A DNA stretch of 64,000 nucleotides, taken from contig OY856410.1 of NCBI GenBank assembly GCA_963693085.1, positions 1,331,656,304 through 1,331,720,303 of the forward strand, given 5' to 3'. Position numbers and translations under genes: made by a program. Shown here piece by piece: positions 1 to 12,871 of the stretch. The DNA is from Alisma plantago-aquatica (taxonomy: Eukaryota; Streptophyta; Magnoliopsida; Alismatales; Alismataceae). Under the pieces are notes generated by a model. It was not told the DNA's origin. It worked only from the letters and a program-made list of their open reading frames with translations, and ran no database searches. Each line of letters begins with the position of its first letter. Within the stretch, counting starts at the first letter, position 1.

Positions 1-2534
1 TAACCTCTCATTCATCTTATTATGTCCTGAACCCACATGATGTGTACCACAACATGTGAAACAATTGCAGTAAGATATAATCTCACGGTACATGGCTTAG
101 AAGCATGCCTGGTTTCTTAAGCCTATATCTCGAGTAAGACCCCGTCTGTAGTGGGCCTCAGCACGTCTACCTCTCGGCGGCTCATGGGAGCAGCCGAATA
201 TCTCAGACCACCTCTCAACATGGGTACACAGACGATGAGTCAAAGCCCTCAGGCTTACTATGCATCAGTGGACCTACTGACCACTAATCACTTACAACAT
301 GTAACACAGGTACCACCGACATCCCCGGTTGGTATTGGGTACCACACAACTATAAGGAGTCTGCCCTACTGGTCAAGACCCTCGCACCCTACTGGTGCGC
401 TCCGACTTACCTCAAACTAGACTACCTCCAGTCGAGAAATCGTTTCCTCCCCACAACACAAGTCTCGTCCTATGAGGATTCTACAGTGTTCAGGGCATCT
501 AAATGTCTAATTCACTCTTTACATTCACAATTCAATCATCACATCAACATATCTTAGTTTATCTTTATAAACCATTCTTTTCATAGACCATCTGATAACA
601 TTTACCACAACTAAACTATTAAGCATCACCACATCTCATATTAAGAACATTGATATCACAATACTTGATTCATTGAACACCCTATCCTTAGGGTTTCATT
701 TACCTCATTCACTTATCACAGGGATCTCGTAAAGATTTCATGCGACATAAAAATTCACTGAATAAAGACTTCTTTCAACAAATCATATACAATCAATATA
801 TGTTTGGAACCTTGGAACTGAGATCATTCACTGAGATATCATGCATCAAGAATAAAATTGAATAACTATAGTCTATCAAGTCAAGAAAATCCCTTCAAAT
901 GGATTTCACGATATCTATTCACAAATATTCAACTTTCCTCGCATCTAGGGTTTCACCCTCTTTACTGAGATATCAAACAAATACTATTCACCTTAAATGA
1001 AATCTAAGATAGTATCTAGCATATATGTACTGCACATTTAGATAAACAATCATTCATAACCAAAGGGATCTAGATAAACAAATTTCTCTATTTAATTATA
1101 CAAAATTTCAGTCATAGACAAATTCCCTATATTTCAATTTACTCATATAATCTCTATGAATACTTAGGGAATTCTCATTAGGATGTATTTTATATGTTTC
1201 TAAAATGATTTTATCATCCAAAATTCATCCAAATAGTGGAAGAATCCATTTCATATCATTTTGCAACAACTTAGATCAAACAGACAATTCAGGGTTTGTA
1301 GTCGCATACTAAGCAATTAAAGATTATGGATGATTTAACCAATTTTCGTGCAATATAATATTTAAAGGAAGTTCCCACTCACCCTAAGGTGTGAAAACAC
1401 CTTAAAAATGTAACTCATCCCTGAAAATCTCAATCGCATATCAAATCCTTAGAAATTCACCTGATTCTTCTTCCTTTCAACTTGGAAACCCTAGAAATGA
1501 GGGAGTATGAAGAAAGAGTGAGAAAAGGGGAAGTTTTGATACCATTTTTGATCAAATAAGAGGAGGGATATAATCTTGATATGTGAGAGAAGATTCACCA
1601 TTAAATTCTATGCAAAGAAGCTAAACTTACTTGATTTCATCATATCTCGGATAGAGAAACCCTAGATCAGCAATTCCACTACTTTATCCTCTCAAACCCT
1701 AACTCTCCCTCTCTCCCTAAGATTTTATTTCTCTGCAATGAATCATGAATTATGATATCTACTAGTATGTTAGGTTGACCATATAGAGCAATTGAGATGC
1801 TTGGGTGAATTGCACATTGACCACTCACTAAACTTTTTCTTATTTCAGCAGATTTTTCTATCATAAAAAAGTTATTGTAATTCGTGTATTTAGGAGATCA
1901 AACATTCTTCAAAAATTATGATAATTTATCATGTTGTGTTCGGTTTCGTTACAAAGCTTCAGTTCAAATTTAAGATCATTTCGAGCTTCCATTAAAAAAC
2001 TAAAAATCGAATAGTTCACTGCTATCTAGAATTCTACAGAAATGTTTGTTGAAGAGTAAATGCCCCAGAACGGCCATGCTAGCTGCCACGACCATGCTGT
2101 CAACAATGGCCATGGTGCATTGGATTCCTCAGATTTGAGTATAAAAGTTGGTCAATAGTTCAATTCTTTCAAAGCAGCCGTGTGGCCTAGAATGCGCGTG
2201 CCACCAACGACCCACCACGGCCGTGCTACCCACCAAGGCCGTGCTATCCTATCCTTCAACTACCATTTTCATTCTCATTTACATACCTCTCTCATTCCTC
2301 CCCAACATGGGCCTATTTGGTGAAAAACCTGATTTCAGCCAACTAGGGTTTATATTTTCTCAAACCCTAATTACACAAAGAGATAGCATACTTGGGGTTC
2401 TCATTAGGTTTAACATATCATGATTGAGATATCATCATTAATCATGTTTAAGTAATTATAAATCTAGTAAAGCATGTAATCATCCACATAAAACCTAACT
2501 TACTAACTAAGCTCAGATACGGTCATAACACAAT
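1..2534. other. LTR-like repeat remnant, no gene
   Basis: I see no convincing coding sequence here. The first 450 bases are moderately GC-rich. The middle is AT-rich with many copies of the 'accctaa/ttagggt' word. Bases 2060-2260 contain repeated 'ggccatg/ggccgtg' words around 'ccacgacc'. This mosaic resembles long LTRs or leader regions of plant Ty3/gypsy elements, but no LTR boundary, primer-binding site or target duplication is visible. The sequence stops being LTR-like where similarity to the CACTA copy begins at about 2535. The assignment rests on composition only. Confidence 0.3.
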
Positions 2535-4653
2535 AGGTCCTTAGTGAAGGGGTAAGGAAAAATGGATTGGTGAACATGAAGAAGGGTCGTCTACGATGGC
2601 CCGTCTTAAGGAGGACGTTGTAGGTGAACCTCATAATACTAGTATTTTTTTGCAAAATGTTTTAGAGATGTTTAATTATGCTTGGTTGAATACATATGTG
2701 ATAAATATTATATAGCTAAATACCTCATTATATGTTAATATGTTTTCTTATATATTAATGCATACATGATATATATTTTGCAGCCACTTACATATGGTAC
2801 GTATAGAGTTTACAATACCCCATGTGGCATTTAGTTCTATCATTGATTAACTATATAATTAAAGAACTTGCATCTGTCTCCCAATACCTCTCTACCACAT
2901 TTAAATATTTTGGTAAAAAGAAAAGCAAATTGATGTTAGATCCATACAATGTTACTTAAGTTTGCTTACTCTGCTTATAATTTTAACTTATGAATTACAT
3001 TTCATTATTGATTTTGAGTTTTATTTTGTTTGTCTTATTTTTCCCAAGGAATAACCATTGGATGTTATTGTTTATCGTCACCAAGATACTAATTGTGTAT
3101 TATCGAAATCCTAAGAGTCATGAAGTAGACATTGGGGGACACAAATTGAAAAGGGCATTATTCATGTGAGTAAATTATTATATTTATATCCATTAGCATA
3201 TATTATAGCATGAAAATTTACTAATGCAATTTAATGTGTTACATTAATGTATCAGGTTATAGAAGATTTCAAAAAGGCTGGAGGAGAGGTGGACAATAAA
3301 AAGAAAGTGATAGTTTGAAATAATGTTCAGCTAGTTTTCTGACACAAATGCATATTTTTTTCAACTATGTACTCAGGTACTTTTACTTATTAATAGTTTG
3401 TATGTTGAAATTTATAGTGTCTTATACAAAATAATGATTGGACATGTGAATACTATTTGATGTAGTATATGGACATGATTGTCAGATATGGGACAGAAGA
3501 CATCAACTGCATAGAAAATGTAATCTATATATAGTCTTAATCATCATAAGTATATATAGTTTTATTAGATAATATGAAGATATCAAACTTTTAAATTATA
3601 TACGTGTTTAAAACAAACTTTTATATGATGGAAAACCTAGACGACATACAAAATCCCTATACGATAGAACAACAATTGAGATATGAGAACAATGGATAGA
3701 AGCCTTCATTAGGGATGTCAACTTTCAATTTGATTGGTATTAAAGAATGACTTTTCTAAAATTTGTTGTTATTATTTTTATGTACATGTTCTTATGACTT
3801 CTTGCAACTTCAAATTTGATTGTAGTAAATTATATATGCATATGTATGAATATATAATGTGTGTGAATGTGAAGATGAATGAATACAATGAGAATTGTGT
3901 TTCTTCATGTCATGAGAATGGGTTGGTGCATATGTAAATGAAGTATCTTCTATGTTAATGAATGTTGAAATGAAAGGATAAAATTATGTTTGAACATGTG
4001 ATGCGAATGTATATTGAATATTTATGCAGGTTGTTTGTTGTCATGTTGTTTAGCTGAACTCACAAATATTATTAACCTACAATTGTGGGCTCTGCATCCT
4101 GCTGACCGGATGAACAACATGTCTACATACTGCTATTAAAAAAAAATTAGTTGTCAGTTGTTCTAAAAAACCGACAGTGTAGGTTTCCGATGTCAGTTTG
4201 GAGCAAAAAATTGACATTATAGGACTAACCAGAACACTTGTGTCGTGCAGCACGACCATTCTGGACAACACTGGTATAGCCGTCAATTTTTGTGAAGAGA
4301 CCATCACTGTATATCTTAATCATCAATTTTTTAAGGTGAGCGATATTTGTGTCGTATGAAAGGTGTCATATTATTTTGAACCAGACAACAAAGTGACATT
4401 TTGTATTTACAAATGTGACTTGGTGTGGATAAATGGCGTTGGGGTCTTTTCCACAACTGACGGCTATGACACTTTATGTGTCAGTTTTTTATCATAGCAA
4501 TCGAGGCTGAATATCTTGGTCGTCAGTTTGGGCATCCCCGAGGAACCGACGAATTAGGCCAATAACTCTAGAGTCACCCACTTAGGTGTCACTTTTTAAC
4601 TAACGCTGTAGATATGTTTTAAAATAACACTAAAGGTAGCTTCTATACTAGTG
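2535..4653 (+). mobile_element. 5'-truncated CACTA (En/Spm) transposon copy, 3' part
   Basis: This segment is similar along its length to 50690-52806, the 3' end of the second CACTA element in the window. Shared landmarks in the same order are an exon ending near 'gcttggttgaatacat', a C48-protease-like segment, a 'gtgtgtgaatgtgaagatgaa' region, and subterminal repeats with 'gtcagtt' and 'accgac' words. The right end reads ...tatactagtg, which on the other strand is CACTAGTATA, the CACTA terminal signature. No matching CACTA 5' terminus is present on the left, so the element is truncated or was cut by later rearrangement. It has no intact transposase. Confidence 0.75.
3050..3525 (+). pseudogene. 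Decayed Ulp1/C48-type protease fragment in CACTA copy
   Basis: Translated in pieces, this matches the better-preserved protease segment at 51146-51650. The first piece, from about 3051, reads NNHWMLLFIVTK...IVYYRNPKS...GGHKLKRALF. The second, near 3440-3500, reads CEYYLM then a stop then YMDMIVRYGTE. In C48 (Ulp1-like) cysteine proteases the catalytic residues are His, Asp and Cys. Here the His (in HW) and the Cys are still visible. The Asp position (YYLDS in the sister copy) has become YYRN, and a stop follows the Cys motif. The copy is therefore dead. Plant CACTA and Mutator elements are known to carry C48 domains. Confidence 0.6.
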
Positions 4654-7052
4654 AACTCAATTAAAGTATCAATATAATGTAACAAATATGGTGAGTGCAA
4701 CATGATCCTAACATTGATTTATCTTTGACTGGTTTAGAGTATGTGGTACACTACAAGACTAGTGCATCTCATAATGTATGGAAATGATTCAAACAAAATT
4801 TACACTACGCATAGAACAATTTGTGCACCAAGATTTTCTTTGAAGTGAATAGTGATTAGAATGGAGTCACTAACAAGATTCACACATAGAGCATTTCAAT
4901 TTGTACATTGGCACACCTTTGTCTTATTATCTTGTCACCTTTATTTAAATAGAGATTTCACCATTTTCATGGTATATGAATCTTTGTAAAGATAGTACAT
5001 AGAACATGGGTAGAATAGGCACCAAGAATTATGAGATTGTGTAGATATTCAAATTGTTGGGTTAAGGTAAGAAAACCCATGACCTCATGCAAATTAGTAA
5101 AATACGTTTGTGTTGTCTATATTGTATACTTTGAAGGTAGGCAAGAAATCTCCATTGTACATTCATATCACATTAATACTATTTCTAAAAAACATACTTG
5201 TACATGATATAGATCAAGCGCTTATATTTTGCTACCCGCCTAGGGCATATCCCTTTTGAATAACATAATTATAATAATCACATCATTATTATTATAGATG
5301 GACAATATATTACATGCTTACCCACCACAAATGCCTTGTAAGTTTTACCCACCACATGTGAACTATTCACAAGCTTACTCGATTAAAATAGGTAGGGTAA
5401 TATGAGAAGTTGAACCTAACATGCTTTACCTATTCCACCATCATTAAAGGTTAAGTTACTAATATGATGTTATAACAATATAAGGATTCCTTATTCTAAA
5501 AAAATTTCACAAAAACTTTAGCAAATTTCATGTGCTTAGTCTAATTATATTTAAAATAATCTAGATTTATTGAATACATCACTAAAAAACCACCTCAAAC
5601 ATCACCTTTCAAATACAAAACCATCTCATATCTATGAATCCCAAACATATACCAATTTATCCTAACCATTAAGAGTTCATGCAACTTTGCAACAAACCAG
5701 AGAAGGCTTGTGGCTATTTTTTAGTGAGGATTGGAAACTCCTTTTATAATGAGGATATGGTTATTTGTTCACAAATATGACATATTGTTACAAAATGAAA
5801 CAACATGCATATATGCCACATTATATTTACCACACTTTTTTTATGTGTGACTCAAATCTAAATTGTCAAGCATTGACTAACCTACAACTAATTCCATCCC
5901 TGACACCCTCTTCTTCTCCCCTCCAATCACTTGTCCTAACTCTCCTTTTCGGTGCCCTACGCACCACTTCTTGATTTGAATATTATGTTTTCCATTTCCC
6001 CTTTCTTCTTACCAATGCACACCCTAATGATGATTCCTTTTCATTAGGGCTAGAACCTAGCCTCCTTTCTTCTTCCTACCTCCTATTGTTCATCTTGATC
6101 ACCTTACAAAATTTTCACAAGATTTAGTAGTTGAGAGGGTTCTAGAGAGGGTATAAACAAATTATCCTAGAGTTTGAGTCTTCCTGAGGCACTACCCCTT
6201 CTTCCCCTTAAGGAAGGGGAAAATGTCAAATATAATGCCAAGTCAAGGATTTCAAATATAATGCCAAATTAAGGACGTCAAAGTGGACGAAAATCAAATA
6301 TGACAACTAGGATCTACAAAGGAATAATGGAGAAAGTGATGTTCTTGTTCTGCAAGCGATACTATAGTTCTACTTATGGAAGTTTTAAATTGGTAGAGAA
6401 CAAGTTTGCAATTTTTTTTCAATAAATTGGTCTTTTGATTGTTCAGTAACCCAACAATAATCCATATCAATTTAGGTTGTTTATTGTAATGGCAATGAAA
6501 CAATCTAATTTTAAGATAACATTTAACTCTATGGTGTTGATTCTTTCCTTCCATTTTCTTGTTTATATGAAAATAATAATGTAATTGGTTTTAGCAAGAT
6601 GAATTTAGAATGCTATATGTGGTTTCTAGTTAAAATGGTGATATGAAGTGCAGAAATGGGCCATTAAGGCTTTAGTAACAATATGTTGTATGTCTAAAAT
6701 TTCTTACATGTTGTGTTGTCATCTCCATCCCCATCCATAGTGTAGAGTCTGTGATGTTGAGATCAATACATATTTTGGTTGGTGATGTACTACATCTATA
6801 TAACAAAATATCAAGGCCATAGAGTGTTAATGATAATATATAACTGTGGTACATATAAAATGTTTCCCCCTTCTTTTCTTTCCTTGATAAATAGAAATGT
6901 AATAATAAATTTCCTACATCTAGGTGCTCACTTATGTGCAATAATGTGATTTTTGAATCAAAATTTCCTTGTTATATGTATACAATAAAATATCTCACAT
7001 GCTAGAATGTATTTTACTCTTATACATATTTTTTCCTTTTATGGAAAATTAG
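4654..7052. other. AT-rich spacer, nothing recognised
   Basis: Only short open frames of unremarkable composition occur. A pyrimidine-rich stretch lies near 5880-6200. I recognise no gene, RNA or transposon end. Confidence 0.5.
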
Positions 7053-7069
7053 AAAAATACCATTAGCAC
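7053..7069 (+). repeat. Left target-site duplication of SINE
   Basis: This 17-base direct repeat has its partner at 7327-7343, with two mismatches. Confidence 0.6.
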
Positions 7070-7326
7070 ATGCCAATGTTAGTACAAATTATTAAACATG
7101 GTAATCCATTATACAAGAGGTCTTGGTTCGAAACCCCTGAGGGGTTAATTTTACAAAACAAATCTCGTATAGACACATTAGCCAGGGGCTACCCATGTAA
7201 AGGAAGTTGAAGCTCTTGGGTGTGGCACATGGTAAGTTTCCACCATGTATCTGGCCTCAGGGTTTACTCTATTGGGTGGGTCCAATGTGACCCTACTGGG
7301 GAGGGGTTCCTGAACATAAAAACTAC
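7070..7326 (+). mobile_element. tRNA-derived SINE with 17-bp target duplication
   Basis: An internal RNA polymerase III B-box-like word, GGTTCGAAACC, lies at 7125-7135, about 55 bases after the element start. A weak A-box-like word (tagtacaaatta) lies near 7079. The element is bounded by imperfect direct repeats, 7053-7069 (AAAAATACCATTAGCAC) and 7327-7343 (AAAAATACTATTAACAC), with 15 of 17 bases identical, as expected for the target duplication of a retroposed SINE. The end is A-rich (ataaaaactac). The length of 257 bp fits plant SINEs. The family is not identified. Confidence 0.6.
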
Positions 7327-7343
7327 AAAAATACTATTAACAC
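7327..7343 (+). repeat. Right target-site duplication of SINE
   Basis: This is the partner of 7053-7069. It follows the A-rich 3' end of the SINE. Confidence 0.6.
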
Positions 7344-7722
7344 TTGGAAATTTGATGAATTCCAACTGTTGAATTTACAATCCAGTGACTGTGTGTATGC
7401 TTTGATAGATCCACTTACTTTTATTTCCATGTAAAATTGTATATTACTTATTTACTAAGTAGTTTTTTCATGAGTGTATTTAAAAACTAAACCTAGTTGG
7501 TTAAAATAATTGACCCAGCATTCGATGGGTCTATCAGCATGAGTGGGAATGAAACCCATTTTTTCCTGTGACATGGCTTTAACCTGGTGGTCCAATCAGT
7601 TCAACCAGTAACCCATATCAAAGAACCACCTACATTTTAATTATTTATCTTTACATCTTAAAAATTTTATTTGCATATTTTTGACCTCTTCCACTCATTC
7701 CCAATATTGTGTGTGTATATAC

Positions 7723-7752
7723 ATACATACATACATACATACACACACACAC

Positions 7753-7806
<54 letters not shown>

Positions 7807-7852
7807 CACATATATACATATATACGTACACACAAATATATATTCATATATA
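7723..7852. repeat. Compound ATAC / AC / AT microsatellite
   Basis: Tandem atac units pass into ac units, then a run of about 22 at units to 7801, then mixed atac/acat. The run forms the left TA flank of the Micron-like element that follows. Confidence 0.9.
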
Positions 7853-8178
7853 TGGGGGTTTATTCATTGCTCATGTGGGTCTAAGGTTTTGCTACCTGTG
7901 CAGTCCAAAAAGTAATAATTTGGCCAAAAAAGTAACTATTTAGATTAAAAAAAGTGACTATGACGTAAAAAAAGTAACTATTTTTCTAAAAAAAAGTAAA
8001 AAGAAATAGAATACACAATAAAAATTCCATAAAAATAGGTAACTATAGTTTTTACTTTGCATTCTGCTTGTTTTACCTTTTTAGTCGTATAGTTAGTTTT
8101 TGACAACATAGTTCCCCTTTTGTCCAGACAGTTATGTTTCTAACCAAATCGTTACTTTTGAAGCAGGAGGGTAGTGAA

Positions 8179-8180
<2 letters not shown>
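7853..8180. mobile_element. Micron-like fold-back element flanked by TA microsatellites, copy 1
   Basis: A block of about 330 bp sits exactly between two TA microsatellites (ending 7852 and starting 8182). Its left arm holds repeated 'aaaaagtaactat' units. Its right arm holds the reverse complement (gttacttttg, agttatgttt), so the arms can fold back. The left end (tatgggggttt...catgtgggt) matches the left end of the second copy at 18991-19020. Small non-autonomous elements that sit inside TA microsatellites were described in rice as Micron. The resemblance in structure is clear, but homology to rice Micron is inference. Confidence 0.5.

Positions 8181-8181
<1 letters not shown>

Positions 8182-8246
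<65 letters not shown>
8182..8246. repeat. (TA)n microsatellite
   Basis: An uninterrupted run of about 32 TA units forms the right flank of the Micron-like element. Confidence 0.95.
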
Positions 8247-8249
<3 letters not shown>

Positions 8250-8285
8250 TTACCATACTAAACATCAACCTCGTTTCCGAGTGGT

Positions 8286-9260
8286 ATGTCATACTATTAT
8301 AATAAGTATGTTATTCTTTTCCTCTTTGTAGTTCCAGGAATTTATTGGACACCTCGAGTTCAACTTCTCACCAAAACTCTCGATATAAATATCGTATGGA
8401 CCCATCCTTCACGTATAAAAATAATGTTCACTTATCTCTCAACAATGACTTTGTTAGGAATCTTTGGCAAGCAACAAATTCCCAGGTTTACCATGTTGTT
8501 GTGCCATCATTCGAGAGTTACGCTTATCTTTCTGGTTTGGTAAAAGTGCATGGCTCTTATGATTTCTTTATCTTCATAGATAATTTAGGTTTTAGCATTG
8601 ATTCTGGTAAGTGTGTGCAATCTCGATACTTTGCTTCCCGGTGGTGCAAGATATTGCCTCCTTTATTTATGCTTTAATAGTATTGTCTTTCACTACTACG
8701 AAGGTAGAATCTTTCGACAATCAACAACGAACAAAGGGAAGAAAACAACGAAATACACAATCAGATTGCATCAACAATTTTTAGATTTTTCAGGACTTGA
8801 CGAAGAAGACTTTCGTGAAGGAGCAGCACGAGCCATTAGAAATTTACGCCATATACTAAAGAGAGTAGGATCTCAAGTCATATTTTCCCCATCCCCTAGG
8901 GTGACCGATAACATCCACCAAGTTTGTTTGGAGCCAAAGTTGCATTGGAGGAGCGACTGAACGACCCAACCATTTCTTACTTGTTGACACACCGACGGGG
9001 CAATTCTGTCTGTGGGCGGCACTTTTCCGGCTACCAATATAGGAAGATCCAACTATTTTGAAGCAGATGCTCGATGTCCTACAGTCTTATGGTACATATA
9101 GTCATCATCAATGCCTATTGGTATACCAACCTTGACCTGTTGTCATCCATGCTTTTGAGAGAGATACTTCACGGTGCTAAATATGTATGAGTAATTAATT
9201 ATCTTTTTCTGTTATCCATATGATGCAGAGTTCTTGCAAGTAGGCGATTAGGAAAGCACA
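8286..9260 (+). other. Unrecognised coding-like remnant
   Basis: This stretch is less AT-rich than its surroundings and has overlapping open frames with protein-like composition. One frame (8345-8677) contains SFTYKNNVHLSLNNDF and SGLVKVHGSYDFFIFIDN. A second (8598-8960) contains LDFSGLDEEDFREGAARAIR. A third region near 8990-9090 reads TDGAILSVGGTFPATNIG in another frame. The frames do not join without shifts, so this looks like a decayed gene or transposon fragment. I do not recognise the family and assign no function. Confidence 0.3.
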
Positions 9261-12200
9261 GTGGCGACAGCCGACAGGTTCAATAGGTCTCTTGATGTTT
9301 TCAAGGTCTATAAAGTAGAATTCTTTATATGAGAGTGGTAGAACGATGCATAGTTAGTTGGGTTCTAGCCGTGTTGCTTTGATTGAATATGGTGGTGGTA
9401 TCTAATTTTGTTGATTTTTTTTATATATCCTCTTGTCATTGTATTTTGTGTATTGGAAATGGTGGTGGTATCTAGATGACGGGACTAGATAGTCAACCAT
9501 GCATGTGCTTGTGTAATCCATGGAAGCAATATACAATTGAGAAAAACATTCATGGGCATTGCATTGGTATGTTATATAATGTTTTTTATGTCATCTCATA
9601 TACAAAACATGGTTACAACCTGAAAAAGTGTTCATTCGCAAGATAAAATAAATGTTTATTAATGTTGACACAGACATAAGGGAACATAATAATTTCAATT
9701 TGGTTTAGTGTGATCTTGCAGGAACAGTGAAAGAGGTATCCACAAAATACCCACAAGCTTATGAGAGCAATATCGACAAAGAGTAAAAATCTCTGCATCT
9801 CAATGGTAGGTGTTAGTTTACAATTTTGATCCCTTTTATAGTGTATCAAAGCATTTTTTGACATCTAACTCTCATTACTAAGTCACTGAAAAATATTTAC
9901 AAACTTTTTTATTCCTGAAATTATGACATATATACACAATCATTTGTTGATTTCTTTTCCTGGTCAGTATTGACATTTTTTGTTAACATGTAATATTTAT
10001 TTTTCCAGTTCTTAAATGGCATGCAAAGACGATCCTTGATATATAGTTCCACTTTCATCCAGTAATGGAATGTTGCAATTAGGGAAGCATATGAAAACTT
10101 GTGTTATAGAGTGTATGCATTCACGGTGCACATAATATATTGTGTGCTCGGGTTTATATGTATTTCTTATTTTATCGATATTTTCTCATATTTCCTTCTT
10201 CACATTCCAAATCATCATGGATGAAATTAAATGAGATCATAACTATTCTTCTGACTATCACGTTGGTAGTTTTTTTTGTAGAATTTCCATCAATCCAATA
10301 GCATGACTACGATAGATATATATTTTTTGAATTTTTCAAGGGAAGAAATGGATAGTCCAATATTCATTTATGCACATGTAGAATTTAACAATTTTTTTTA
10401 GGATACTTGCTCATTCTTTTCCGGGCACTTTAATCTACTAACTCTGAGATTGTGCATAAAAATATGGAAACTATGTTCCATAAAGTATCTCACATTATTG
10501 ACTTATTGTCTAGCAAACATGACTAAGAAAAATCAAGATGGACATAAATAATATATTTCTAACAAATTATTATCCACTGACTTATCTAACATAGTAACTC
10601 TGTGACCATTCTATAATATGGTCATTTCTTAAGTACTTTTCCAGGGGCTAATTTTATACGGTTATATTGAGCAAAAATCTCACATAAGTTGCAAATATAT
10701 ATGAGTATTAATAGAAATTTAGAATTTATATGTGCTACTATATGAATTGTATATAGCACATCTAACATTATTTTTATATTATATTATGAGATAAGAACAT
10801 TACAATTAAGCTAATAATTTTTGTAACTGTGGAAACATGAAGTGGGTTTATTTATTAGATTTGTGTTACATTTTTGTTATGAATGTTAACAAGAATACAA
10901 ATTAAAAAATCTTAACAAATTACAATTAAATCCTTACAAATAAATTTGTTAATAGTAATTTTATGCATTGTAAATGCTTGAAAAATTGATAAGGAATGTC
11001 AACAAGAAATTGTTAATCTAATTTAGTAACTAAAACAATATAATTTAATTTGTAATAATATGATGAGTAGATTTTGTGAAGTAAATTCGTAATCTTACCA
11101 CATTAGATTTATTATTGTAACCTTTACAAAAAAATTTCCAATATGATAAAATGAAATGGAAATCCTTGTAAAGTTATTTTCAAACCAATGTAAAGCTAAG
11201 CTATTTGATTTTATGAATATAAACTCAAGTTAGATTTGCAATTGTTTTTAAGATATGAACTATTGTGAAATTTTGAGTTATGCTAATTGAAAATTTTGAC
11301 AAAATTATCATTTCACCTCTAGAATATTAGATAATTAATTGGGATGAGTTATTGATTGTTGTAAAAAAGGACCAAAAGCAAAAACTTGTATGTGAAAAAA
11401 TTTCAAATTAGTGTCATGTATATAGTTGACTTAGAAGTTACTTTTGGATGTTGCATACTTATTGAGAGTGTCTATGATGTCACTAGATTGAATATTCATG
11501 CACTTAAAAAATTTCCATGTAGTATATAGTATAACAATTTAATATTTTTTTACATTGATTATGATGAAATTTTTTTGACAATTGCATCATACCATGTTAT
11601 CATAAAAAATTTCCAATAAGTCCTATGTAAAATTTAGAACCTTTTAGTTTGTTTATAATGTAATTCTTGAAACAAATAATGTGACACAATAGTTACCTGA
11701 ATGGATAGTATTCTTTACATGTAATTTAAATTGTGTTTGTCTTATACCACACCAATTTATTTGGTGTGTTAGACAATACATGTTCCATTAAGATATCAAA
11801 ATAATAGAATTGGACACAATTGCAAGAACATAAATCTAGAAGTATATATATTTGATGCACTTTCAACAACTATGGCATTTTATAATTAGATATAACAAAT
11901 AATTATCAATGATCACATATTATTAATAAATGTATACATTCTGATTGATCTAGGTTACACATCCTAGAGTTTTGTAAGCTTATATCATGGCTCATTTGAG
12001 TCTACCAAGTGAAAATTGGTTTAATACCTTGAGGACATCATGAGAAATTTGATTCATTGTAAAGTGAAAACTTCAAAAAAGAAGATTAAATGTATGTTTT
12101 AAAGGTAACAATTTCATTTTGTAAACAGAAACATCACATAAATTTTATATTGACAAATGTTCAAAATGCATTTTTTGACAATCACATGGGATACATAGTT

Positions 12201-12836
12201 TGATATTTGTTCTTAGAAAAAAGGAATGCATAAGTTTATGTAGGGTTCTTTCTTTGTTCTTCTAGCCATTTTATTTTTTGTCTTTACTATTTAGGTTATT
12301 GATCTTTTTGCAAAAATATAAACTTAACAAATATTAATCAGTCCTTGATAATAATGATTAAGGACTTTAGATTGAGTTATCTTCAAGAATGCAAGTAACA
12401 TGTAATGTAACTAACTATGTGTATATATGAAATATATATATAGAATTTCCACATGGTTCAAAACAACCTTTACAAACTACAAGCAATTTTTTATCACAGA
12501 TGACATGCATGATCTTTTCTATTTATGATTGTCATATTGAAAATAGTTATCACAAATGTGCACATCCTGATAGAAAATTCAATCTAGGTAAGTTATAACA
12601 TTTTGGGAAATTAATATGTAAAGTCATGATATATGTATTCCAACTGTTTTAGTATAATAGTAAATTAATTGGGATAATGCAATGCATTTTGATGAAAGAA
12701 GGGGATGAAATGTAAGAAAAATACTAAGCTAGATAAATGTGTAATAACTATTCTAATTGAATTACATAATAAAAAAGGAGTCTACAGTATGTAAGAATTC
12801 CATGGTTGTGTTAATATAAAAGTTGTGCAAAGCACG
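9261..12836. other. Very AT-rich spacer, nothing recognised
   Basis: This 3.6-kb stretch has many A or T runs, no ORF of interest and no transposon termini that I could pair. It contains the 3'-side target site of the LINE that follows. Confidence 0.6.
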
Positions 12837-12846
12837 TGCATTTACT
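12837..12846 (+). repeat. LINE target-site duplication, left copy
   Basis: TGCATTTACT, identical to 18897-18906. Confidence 0.85.
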
Positions 12847-12871
12847 TTTTTTTTGGGGGTAACAGTAGAGT

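Noticed and set aside
7120..7140. A true tRNA gene at GGTTCGAAACC
   Set aside because: No acceptor stem, anticodon loop or convincing A box. The flanking direct repeats point to a SINE.
7651..7915. Tyr/Ile-rich frames over the AT and ATAC repeats
   Set aside because: Microsatellite translations with no protein features.
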